Of a DNA stretch of 28,718 nucleotides, positions 1 through 10,500 are shown piece by piece (positions within the stretch are counted from its first letter, which is position 1; each line of letters starts with the position of its first letter). The notes under the pieces were generated by a model, which was not told the origin of the DNA, made no database searches, and saw only the letters and a program-made list of their open reading frames with translations. Source of the DNA: Pseudocercospora fijiensis CIRAD86. Taxonomy: Eukaryota; Ascomycota; Dothideomycetes; Mycosphaerellales; Mycosphaerellaceae. A program made the position numbers and the translations under genes. The stretch covers positions 3,559,049 to 3,587,766 of the forward strand of contig NW_006921537.1 in the NCBI RefSeq assembly GCF_000340215.1, in the 5' to 3' direction.

Positions 1-2522
1 GCTAGGTTATTAGGATTGGCGTATAGGTCTATGCCCTCTAGAAGCGACAACTTGTCGTCCCCTAACTTAATAAACTAGACATCCTTCGAGGCAACAACCT
101 TGTATTCGTTAGACAAGTAGATTATGTATTTGCTAGAGTCTACTAAGTCCTTCGTATAACTAACTAGTTTGCTAAGCCGTCTACGAGCGTTAAACTTCTT
201 GCTACGAGCTATACTATAGTCGTAGACAATAGCAGTATAGCTATAGGCTCGAAGGTGTTAAAGGCGTAGCTGCTTCCGAGACTAATTAAGCTCCCTAGCT
301 ATAATAGTATAGGGGCTAAGACCTTCCAAGTTTCTAGGAGTAATATTAAGGACCTATATAGCAGTAGTAACTGCATACGGCTATAGGGCCTTTAGCAAAT
401 CCGTATAGAGCATTATCTTCCGAGCGGTCGTATATACGATATAGTTGCTAACCTTAGCTAGGCTATTCTAAGTAGAAGAATAAGGTGCTGTAACCTATAG
501 TACAATGCCCTAATTACGAGCCTAGCTTAATAGCTAATTTCCGCCGTATTTACCCCCTCTATCGAGGCGGTAGATCGGGATCGAATAGCTAGTCTATATA
601 CGGACGTGTATACGATAATCCTTAATAGCTACTATAGCCCCTAACTTTAGTAAGCTAGCATATTCGTATCGATAGGCTAACTTAGCGTATATAAACAACG
701 TAAAGTAGCGCTCTTGCAATAGACTAGGGTTAGTAATAGTAACTATATCTATATAGACAATGTAATAGATCGTAGATAGTCGTACGCGCGGTAGCCGATT
801 GTATTCCTTATATAATATAGCTATTCGATAGGCAATGCAGTTGCGGAAGTCGTTCTTGTTGCTAGTACTAGTAATAACAATCTAACCCTTAGCTTCTATT
901 CGTAATAGCTTGCGGTAATAGATATGGTAGAAGACGTGGTAATTACGTTCGTGGGAGTTCAGCCGCACCACCCTACTCTTCTCGAGGAGGTACCAATCGA
1001 TGTAGGGACTAGAGGTTAGTATATACAGATAGGGGAGACTATTCTTGCGGTATGTCTAAGCAATAGTAACTTCCGAGCTATTAACAACAGTAAACAGCAC
1101 GCGCTTGTTATTCCGATAGAAACAGCCCTTATCGGCAAGCTTCTTAGTAGACAGGAGGTTAGCTACGAGACCTAGCATATATAGTGTATCGGACAACTTT
1201 ATATTACTTATACTACGCTTATTAACAACCTTAGTCTAAGCTATACCAACTATTATAGCGTGCTTCGTATTACTACTAAACCGGATAGGAATGTAACAGC
1301 CTTCGTATTTAATAAGTAATAAAGGGTTATTAACTATATGTATACTAGTACCTAAGTCGACAACCTAATTAGTAGTACGAGTATTAGCAGTAAGAGCCGT
1401 AGACACCTAGTCGCTAATAGTAACTATAGTGTTTATAGTAAAGGCGTAATTGTCGCTTAGGCCTAATAACACCCCCGGGGTAGCATTAGCCGTATATAGC
1501 CCCTAAGCACTATTCTAACTAGATAGCGGTTGCTACTATTGTTAAGCAGTTAGTCTACGCTGCTGCTGTTACTGCACCCCCTTCTTCTTAGCCTTCTACT
1601 GTTTACGACGCAGTCGGTCTTCCTCCTTTAGATAAGGGTATTTAGTATAGCAGCGGTTAGAAGGGTAAGTGCCTTAATAGTATAAGCACTTCTCGCGATT
1701 TTAACTATTCTAGTTGTTTCTACTACGACTACGACTATTGTTGCTATTTCCGCGGCCTCTACGACCGCTACGGTTCGAGTTACCTCGACCGCTATTATTA
1801 TTGCTATTGCTACCTTGCTATTATAGTTAGCGCTAAAGACTAAAGAAGCTATTATATTAGGCCTAGTTCAGTTAAGCTACATTCTTATTAAGCAACGCGC
1901 TAATAATATTGTTAAGTGTGTTATCGTTAATAGTGTATTCTAAGGCGCGCATCTGCTTACAGCGTATCTATACGAATGCCTCGTAGAATAGTGCGATCTG
2001 TATAATAAACATATAGACAGCCTAGTATTAGCTAATAGCTAATTTAGTATCCTTTAAGGCACTAAGCTTCTTCTTGTACTTATTGCAGAACTTCTTAATA
2101 TCCTTGCTATCGTACCGAAGGGTAATATATTCCTAGTAGAGCATAAATTTAGTAGACCTACCTTTACTAGTATATTTCTTCTTAAGGAAGTCCTATACTT
2201 CCTAGGATATAGACAGACTAAGTAGTAACTATTAAATGTTACTAATATAATTAGCAAAGATCTAGGTACGTACTGTTTAATCTTTAGAGTCCTATTTATC
2301 TTAGCGGTCTTTAAACTCTTTAGAAGACTTACTAGTAGCCTTAGCAAGGGGTCGCTAGCGGGTGCCTTGCATATAGCGCTAAACCGACATACCTTTAAGG
2401 GCGCCTTTAGCGGCATATAACTATAATAGGTAGTTCTCTTTATTCTTTAGCTTAGGAATATTGCTTATATAAGCGCTAGATATTGTTATAAAGGGAGCTA
2501 TTACGGACAGCGACGGCGATAT
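1..2522 (-). mobile_element. RIP-inactivated Ty1/copia LTR retrotransposon, gag-pol remnant, truncated by the window edge
   Basis: Reading the minus strand in one frame from about 2522 to 1 gives a copia gag-pol order, broken only by TAA and TAG stops. A gag-like region covers about 2522-1850. A CCHC zinc-knuckle remnant lies at 1688-1650: the first and last Cys survive, the second reads Tyr, and the His reads Tyr. The aspartic protease site lies near 1370-1338 and reads VVDLGTSIH where copia has DSG. The integrase shows RLDRGGKYGG at about 569-540 and VTAPYS at about 494-477, followed by the usual integrase C-terminal region. All landmarks share one frame, as expected for copia, where gag and pol form one ORF. 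Reverse transcriptase and RNase H would lie left of position 1. Stops sit where Trp or Gln is expected (TGG to TAG, CAA to TAA), which is the RIP signature. No LTR could be delimited. The element cannot be autonomous. Confidence 0.85.
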
Positions 2523-4225
2523 AGAAATAAGACTATAGACTTGTCTTAAGGGGCGGCCGACAGGCGCGCCTACGTTCTAGTATAGCGGACAGCTAATACT
2601 AGTATAGCGGACAGCTAATACTAATAGTAGCCGACTCGAGTCTAGTACCTACTAGAATACTCGAGAGCGGCGAAGGGTAGCGGCGACGATATTAGTATCG
2701 GCGCAAATATTAGTAACGAGCGCTAGCTACGCAGCAGTCGGAGTAACTATTAGAATACATAGTAAACGTATTATACGCGTTAGAAACGCAGGGGGCTTAT
2801 AACTACTTAATATAAACTGTAATGTATTTAGAAGAGGGCTAATCTATAGGAAGCCCGAAAGATAAAGTGCGCAGTTTCAGCCTTAGGCATTATACACGTA
2901 ATACTACATATACTACACACTTTAAGTATATAGTTAAGAGACAACTCTATATCGCTACCTAGTCGAAGCCTATATCGTTATAGAGAAGCCGGAAATAGTC
3001 TAAGAAGTAGGTTATCTTAGCGTACTTATCGCTAAATAGGGCTAGGAGCTATACCGTCTATTCCTAATCGCGAGTAGTACTCTCTAAGAGTAAGGCGACG
3101 CTAATACTATAGCCGAATATCGTATCGAATTAATACTAGATCTCGAGGACCTTTATAGCCGCCTTATCGGCGACGTCGTTATAGAAAAGGCTAGTAGCGA
3201 TATAAAACACCTTAAGAGGCTTCGCGATAGTCGATCCTTCTACTAGCTATAATTCGAATATCTACCTAAGATCTAGCTTCCGAGGGACGATACTAAACGA
3301 AGGAAATAAGCCGAACTGCCGTAGATCGAGAATCCTCTATAGTAGGCTAAGTAATAGCGAGTCTTGCTATATCTTCGTAAAGAAAACTACCGACTCTTAC
3401 GGTAATTCCTACTAAGTACCGTAAACCTCCTTATACTAGAATTGTTAGCTGCTATATCGGAGTACGACCGCTACCGTACTACTTACTATAGCTTTCTATA
3501 CCTCGGACCCTTTAAGACTATAATCTTAAGCGTACGTCTTCGTAAGTATTATAGTAGGCCTTAAGAGACTACGATAGGTAGTTAGTAGCGGGCCCTCGTT
3601 AGATCTATACTAGTACGACGCGAATAAGTACCCGGCGGCTAGAGGAGTTAGATCGAGGTCGGTTCTAGTAGAGTCTATAATAGTCGATTGCGATATTAGG
3701 TTATTATAGTAGTAATTAATAACCGCGCGCCTACTAAAGTCGTTATATCTCCGGACGTAGGCGCGTTATACGCGGCTACTATAGTCGTATACGCGACGCG
3801 CGCCTTCCTTAAGACTTGCGAGCGAAGGATACCGCAATTTTATATAGCTTCTCGAAGGCTATAGAGGTTAATAGAGCTATAATAGCGACTAAGAGGGTCG
3901 ATAGTATCGTATTTATAAGACCCCGATAGCGGAGCTCGCGATAGTAGGGCCTCGGTACCGGTCGTACGTACTAAATTACGCTTCCCGTAAGGCTACTAGC
4001 GCGATCGAGTATACCGCTTCGAGTAAATACCGCCGGATAAGGTATATACGACGAAGACGCCCTTTTCGAGACTACTATCGAAGTTATAGCTCGTCGCGGT
4101 ATATACTATAACGTCTACGCCCTTCCGAATCGCTAAGGTATTAACGTTCCTCGCGTCTACTAATTAGAGGCCGCGGTTAGCCCGTTTTAAGCCGCACTAA
4201 GCCTAAAGGGGCCCTAACTTTTATT
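2523..4225 (-). pseudogene. RIP-saturated repeat with an unidentified decayed coding remnant
   Basis: CpA and TpG are nearly absent here while TpA is abundant; whole 60-base lines between 3541 and 4190 contain neither CA nor TG. CpG is still common, so base composition is not extremely AT-rich. On the minus strand, one frame from about 3800 down to about 2925 is open except for TAA/TAG codons at places that could once have been Gln or Trp, and it reads as leucine- and aromatic-rich protein (for example KPLKVFYIATSLFYNDVADK, then FSDKYAKITYFLDYFRLLYN). A different minus-strand frame is open from about 4170 to 3800, so a frameshift or intron may separate the two. I do not recognise the family; it could be another transposon protein or a duplicated host gene. 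The block ends abruptly about 57 bp past the stop codon of the neighbouring MFS gene. Confidence 0.55.
2578..2621. repeat. 22-bp tandem direct duplication
   Basis: Two perfect adjacent copies of a 22-bp unit starting tagtatagcggacagctaat occupy 2578-2599 and 2600-2621. They lie just upstream of the copia gag start, so they may sit in its leader or LTR. The identity of the two copies inside heavily mutated DNA suggests the duplication is younger than the RIP mutation, or that both copies were mutated alike. Confidence 0.8.
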
Positions 4226-4282
4226 AAGTTGTTATATTTTAGATATATACACTACACCCTACCACACTTTCACGATCATACA

Positions 4283-6149
4283 CTAATACCCCTCCAACCC
4301 CTTAGCCCGCACAGAATTCCTCAGACTTCGCTGCCACGCAATCCAAGTCCCCACGATACTAAGAGTTGCACAAAGCAGAGTCCCCCCACAAAACATCTGA
4401 GCACCGGGCCAGGATTCTGGAAAAATCGCCCCTCCCACCGGCGAACCGATGAGAATCCCCAAAGCCCCTGCGAACATATTAATCCCGAATCTCGTGCCGA
4501 TAGTCCTCAGATCTTGCGTCATAGAAGCTACGGCCGCGCCTTGCAACGATACAAACGCTCCGGAGAAGAATCCGTAGAGCAAACACCAGATGATAAGACC
4601 TGGTGTCGAGTGTTTAATGGCGATCCAAGAGAATGCGAGGATTGTGGCGCAGGCGGTTGTGGTGGTGAGGACTTTGAGGGGGTGGAAGAATTTGTCTGCG
4701 ATGAGGGAGGGGATGATGCGGCCGGGGATTGAACCGATGTTGAGGAAGATGAGCATCCAGAATTCGAGGTTGAGGGAGTGTTGGGCTGCGAATTGTTCGA
4801 TGAAGAAGTAGGGGATGTATTGGCCGACGAAGCCGAAGAAGGTTGCTAGGTTCATGATTTGGAAGGGGAGTTCTTTTAGGATTGTCGTGTCGAAGATTTT
4901 TCTTCGGGCTGGGGGTTTGGCGCGGGGTTTTATTACTAGGCCTGGATGGAGGAGATTTGAAGATTAGTGAAGGATCATCATGCTTTTTGGGAGCTTTCTT
5001 ACATGGGATTGCTAGAGTTAGAAGAGAGATGAAGCCAATGATTCGAACTGCCCAGCCAAACCCGATTGAAGGCTGAACGTAGGTGAAGATTATAGGATAG
5101 ACGATGCCGCCCAGCGAGGAGCCCGATGCTGATATACCCATGGCTAAGGCTCGCTTCTTCGCGAAATACGCAGGCAAAACGCTCGTGGCTGTGATGAAGA
5201 GGCTTCCGCCGCCAATTCCGCAGCATATTCCTTGAGCAAGAATGAGCTGATAGTAAGAGGTGCACAGTGAGGTCATCATGGTGCCAAAGACGACGAAAAA
5301 GGAGCCGCAGAGTACTAGCAGTCGGGGGTTGCCAATGTCGAAGATCGGACCCCATGATATCGGCGATGCGCATAGGAAAAATGAGGTGAGCGTGCCTATC
5401 CAGGCAATGGTTGAATTGGGCGTGCTTGGAAGAAGTTCCTCTTTGTAATATGTTTGGAAGACTCCAAAGGCGTTGATTAAGCCCCTGAAAGTGAAGGGTA
5501 GAAGCGTTAGCATCAGTCCTAAGCGAGGAAAAGCGATTATTCGCAGCGAGTGGTTTACTCACCACGTATTGAAGAACAGGAAATAGCCTCCCAGCACTTG
5601 AAGCCATGCCGTGGTACCTCCATCTGGCGGAGGACGGCCGGGAGGTCCTGATGGTCGTGCTGCTTCCTTTGTAGGCATTGGATCTATCTGTGGTGCACTG
5701 AAGTACTCTTTGCCTCCATGGTGAGCATTCAAAGGAAGTGTGACCGTAGACGCCAATGGTGAGCCGGGAAAAGGTTGATGATCATATGGCGAGGTCGGCG
5801 TCTCCGGGCGTGGGAAGCCTGGATGAAATAATGGTGAATTGGGGGTGCTGTCGGCGAGGAAGGCTTCTCGTGTGGGCGAAGGTGCATGGCCGAATCCTCC
5901 TTGCGTTGGCGATGCCAACGGGATCTGCTCGTATCGGGTGGAGAATGCATCAGGTCGGTCGTTGACGCCGGGCAAGACTAATCGACGACTGGAGTCTGCA
6001 AAGTCGGATGTTCTATAAGGTCTGTTGGCGTCGGAAGTGGTCGGCCGATGGTAGTTGCCATTCCAGTCAGATGCGGCTGAAGGATAACGAGAATGCGAGG
6101 GGGGTTCCCGTGAAGGAGAGTGAAAAGAATGGTCGCGCGCATGTGCCAT
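4283..6149 (-). CDS. MFS transporter, monocarboxylate transporter (MCT) family
   Basis: A predicted plasma-membrane permease, probably for a monocarboxylate or related organic anion. Three exons on the minus strand, 6149-5563, 5484-5003 and 4941-4283, are joined across introns of 78 and 61 bp (donors gtgagt and gtaaga). They give 575 residues in frame. Residues 1 to about 175 form a Pro/Ser-rich cytosolic tail, longer than usual for the family. The first membrane segment carries the typical MCT entry GGYFLFFNTWGLINAFGVFQ, split by intron 1 after the second base of the Trp codon. Later signatures include GICCGIGGGSLFI and NIGSIPGRIIPSLIADKFF. I chose the Met at 6149 because it opens the tail without further upstream splicing; the frame stays open further upstream. 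The gene is divergent from the A-T-C enzyme, so export or import for that pathway is plausible but unproven. Its 3' end almost touches the RIP block yet shows no premature stop. The substrate cannot be read from sequence. Confidence 0.85.
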
Positions 6150-7533
6150 GCTGGGAGAGAATGAATTGTCCTGCGGCGGATGCAAGGCAAGGCGTTGGTA
6201 GGAATGGGTTTCCTGGGGTTGGTTCGATGCACGACGAGGTCTGCGGCACGTTGTCACCAAGAGTGCGGATGGCGGAAGAGATGTCGACTCATGGAGTGAC
6301 TGGCGCTGGCAATGAATAGCAACGCCAAGGACTTGGAAGGCCTCGAATAGTGAGTGGTGAGGGCGGTAGAGCGGCGGGTGGGATGTCGACGGTGTTGGGT
6401 CGGAGGTAACAGGCTGGTGGTGTGCCGTACGAAAACAGACTCCTTGGTTAGGGCAGCGACGCGTGCAGACGCTGAACCGATAGTGTCCTGATTTAGAAGC
6501 ATCGTGTATAGTAGTTCCACGATGCAAGCAAGGTTTCAATGTTAGTGTTGTGGATCATATGCGACGAAATGTATTGGCACGGCGAGTGCGCTCGTCGCCA
6601 GCGCCCTGGAATCTGGAGAAGAGGTGCGCGGTCACACTCACACGTACATGATGACACCTTGCTGTGCCTGCGACACGCTTGGAGTCGCTGTGCGCTGGGT
6701 GGGTGGTGAGGAATTGATCGTACCTGCTGCGCCAAGCCGCAGACAATTAACTTTCCCAAGCGACCGGGATCTTTCCGGCCCGTTCTGCGGCTGTTCCTGC
6801 CGATCGTCGGCGCTAAAATGACAGCGTCTTCGTCTTCGCCTTCGCCTTCGCTGCGCAGTGTTCACCTTGCTTGAGCAGCTGTCGGAGCCAGACACATATG
6901 AGACACACATCTGCGCGCCCGCGTAGGCGATCGCCGACGCCGAGCGGGTCAATGTCAGTCCGCCTTCGCGGCCGCGTACAGATGGCGTTGCATCGCGTTG
7001 CAGCGTGCAAACGAAATGAATATTGCCATGCACAATCAGCGCACAAAGATCGAAAGAGACCGATGAAGGGGCCCTGCACTTCCCGTTCAATGCAGGCGTG
7101 CGGGTCGCTGCTCCACCTCACACGAACGCCCACACCCACGCCCAACGAGAAGTCGGCGCGTGTCGCTGTCGTTTCTGATCGAAGCAGCTGCGTGCAAGGC
7201 ACCGCCCGGTCCACGACATTCCAGAAACGGTGTGTTGCCGCATATAGCCTGGCCATTGTCGCATCGCTTGGCGAGCTTGGAGCATTCTCTTCGAGTGCTT
7301 ACGGTACTTGCCCTCGTGAATGTCGAACTAGTCTAGCATGCATCGCATCCTCCCAACGCGCTCCCGCAGCAGGAACAGCACGTGTGCCCGGTGGAGACCT
7401 GTGACAGCGGGCATGGGCGTGGACGTGGGCCGTGGGCATGAGCAGGAAGGTACATAGTTCGCTCTTGCTCTCCCTCCTGCACTTTGCTCCCAATTGTCTC
7501 TGGCGCGCTTGCTGCGTGGAACTTTGAGCAACA
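6150..7533. promoter_or_regulatory. 1.38-kb divergent intergenic region between MFS transporter and A-T-C gene
   Basis: No convincing gene is present. Open frames on both strands here are long only because the DNA is GC-rich; they have no recognisable domains and run through low-complexity sequence. The region must hold the 5' untranslated regions and promoters of both flanking genes. A hexamer repeat (YCTTCG, four copies) lies at 6827-6850. No clear TATA box or defined operator was recognised. Confidence 0.6.
6827..6850. repeat. Short CTTCG-type hexamer tandem repeat
   Basis: Two copies of TCTTCG are followed by two copies of CCTTCG, giving a 24-bp pyrimidine-biased microsatellite in the divergent intergenic region. 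It is probably a simple repeat; a regulatory role is not shown. Confidence 0.7.
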
Positions 7534-10500
7534 ATGCCGCGCCCCGAATCGACGCTGTCGCTGGAGCATGGACCCCGCCTCGGCCACCAGAACCTCTCTC
7601 ACCTGCAACTGTGGCAGGACACCGTCAACTCAAGACCCAATGCCACTGCCCTCATCGCGAAGCACCAGTCGCCCACCGCATTCACGTGGCTCGGCAGCCA
7701 GCACAATGACAAAGACCACGTGCAGTGGACCTACGCCGACCTCGATCGCGGCGCTCGTCGACTGGCCACTGCCCTGAACAGAACCACCCATATCGAAAGG
7801 AGGCCGATCGCCGCCCTGATCCACAACCAAGCAGAATGGGCTCTGCTGTACTGGGCCGCCGCCTATCTCCATTCGCCTTTTGTCCCCATTAACCCGAAGA
7901 CGGCGACGAGGACCGAAGAGATCAATCACATGCTGGACCTGGTTGGCCCGGTGGTGCTCGTCACAGCAAACCTGGACATCGCCAGCCAACTCGAGAATGG
8001 CCTTTCGGAGAAGCTGATGTCGTCCATCGCTACACGCATCACCCTATCCCACACTGGACGCGAGACAGCACAGCAATGGACGATGCTTGCACATTTGATG
8101 TCCGGCGACCCGACCCCGCCAGACACGCCCGATGTCGTCGCTGCTGATGATACCATGGTCATTTTGTTCACAAGTGGTACCACATCACTTCCGAAGCCCT
8201 GTGCCTTGACCAGCTTTCAGTGTCTGAATGCTGCGCTCGGATACATGGACGCTCAGAAAGTCACAAGCAGCCATCGCTTCGTGCAGCATTTACCCGGCTT
8301 CCACTCGTATGGCATTGGCTGGTCTTTGGGCTTCTGGCTCCGGGGAGGTGTGGTCATCTTCCCATCAGATTCATTCGAAGCGCAAGCAACACTAGAGTGC
8401 TTCGACAGATTCAGAGCAACGCACATGGGCCTGGTCCCGACCACAGCCCAAGCCATCCTAGCGCATCCCTCCTTCTCAAAGACCGACTTGAGCACACTTG
8501 TCAGCATTGACATCAGTGGAGCTGGTGTGCTGCCGAGTCTCATTGATGCTTGCGCGTCGACCTTGAAGGTGCCATCCAGCACCAGCTATGGCATGACTGA
8601 GAGCCCTGGCACAATGGCGTGGGGAGTCAACGAAGGCTCGGTCCTTCGCGACGGAGAAGTCATGTCTGGACGACCCGTGCGTAACACCCATGTCAAGGTG
8701 TGTGAACCAGGGACACGAGAGATCGTGCCTAGAGGCCAGTATGGCGAGCTGCATAATGGTGGCCCGCAAGTCATACCTCACTACATGGACCCAAGAGTAT
8801 CCAAAGACAATTTCTACGTTGATGAGAATGGCACTAGGTGGATCGTGACTGGTGATCAGGCCATTATGGACCACGATGGCGCAGTGCGGATTTCTGGCCG
8901 TTATAAAGACATGATCATTCGCGGCGGAGAGAACATATCTCCGGCCAGTATCGAGGACTATCTCAGCAAGAAGCCAGGCGTATTCCAGGTCCAAGTCGTT
9001 GGAGCACCAGATGATATGGCAGGTGAAGTACCAATTGCCGTAATCATTGAGAGCGACGGCCAGCAAGCAAATTTGAGCGAGCTTAAGCACGACACGCAGC
9101 GCGATCTGGGACCAGCATTCGCTCCAAAAATGGTCGTTCGTCTGGGTGATCTTGGCTTGAGTGCTTGGCCTACTACCGCTTCTGGCAAGATCCGCAAGGT
9201 GGAGCTTGCCAAAGTAGTCAAGGACTTCATCAAAACACAAGCTGAGAAGGGCATCGACAAGTCTGGTTCTGTGGTCGACACTTTGCTCAGCATTTGGAAG
9301 TCCATCAGCGGCGCGGACAGCCTTGTTGCAGAGACACCATTAGATGCATTTGCAGACTCACTTATGATGATGCAGCTCTCTGGCACGGTGAAAAAGGAGC
9401 TCGGCCGAGATATCACAGTTGAGGACTTCAAGATCTGTGATACAATTGAAGACCAAGCCAAGCTGATCGAGTCGAGGCCACTCAAGAATGCAGGTCCAGT
9501 GCAGCCATCGAGAGAAGGGCCACCTTCAATACAGGATATGCCTCATTGTCGAGAGGAGGAAGATGTCTTTTGGGAGACTGTATATGCCGCTGAATGTGTT
9601 CTGGCGCCTTATGGACTCAAATGGGACGACGTAGAGGATGTGATGCCTTTGCCAGATTGGGATGCGATTTTCTGCCACCGATCACGTCCGTGCTCGTGGA
9701 ACCTTCGCTTCAGCTACCATGCTCCAGTAGACGTCAAGAGCCTGGAGCGGGCGATCAAGGCTTCGTTGGAGTTCCATCCAACAATGCGATCGATGGCCAT
9801 AAAGGTCGACGATGAGCAGCTCCTTGCGACCATTCGGCCCACCGGAGAATGGCTCAAGGCATCAATGACTACCGGATGGGAGGTCGAGACCAAGGAAGAC
9901 CTCAACACGCTTGCGCTGCACGATCCTGTTTACGACAATGCCAGTGCTCCCGGACCCCTGGTGAAATTCCACGTTGCTAAGATTCGCAGTGATGGCACAT
10001 CTGGACTGGTTGTAGTTGCATCGCATGCGGTCAACGACATGAGCATGACCAAGTTATGGCTAGAGGATATAGTCACACTCCTTACTGGCGAGGGCAGCGT
10101 TGTCCCTCACGCACAGTTCAAGGACTATGCAACCGCCTTCTTTGATCACCGCGACGGCCGTGAAGCTGATAACGGGATCAAATATTGGACTGAAAAGCAC
10201 CGAGGCATTTCAATGCTCCCAGAATCAACATACTGGCCTCCACAACGCGCAGCGGAATGGTTCAAGGGCGGCGATCTTGGATGGCAGAGATGGGACGGCA
10301 CAAAGGCACGCAGAGGCGAGCGAGCTGTCCCACAATCCGCTAAGCTCCAAGCCCAAAAAGGCATTCGCCGCCGTGTAGCCGTCGAGGACATCTTCAAGCT
10401 GAAAGCCGAGCATAACGTGCCGGTCTTCATGCTCGTCAAAGCCGCCATCGCCATCCTCAACATTTCCAAAACCGGCGGCAAAGAAGCCATCTTCGGCACA

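Noticed and set aside
2054..2416. 120-residue minus-strand open frame in the left repeat block
   Set aside because: It is out of frame with the copia gag reading that links to the zinc knuckle, protease and integrase; RIP removed stops from this frame by chance.
4229..5076. Plus-strand open frames opposite the MFS gene
   Set aside because: They are antisense to well-supported MFS exons and have no domain; the Cys/Gly/Glu-rich stretch mirrors C-rich codons.
6553..7608. Several open frames of 60-177 residues on both strands upstream of the A-T-C gene
   Set aside because: They overlap one another in several frames, contain low-complexity Arg/Ser/Thr/Pro, lack domains and lie where promoters are expected.
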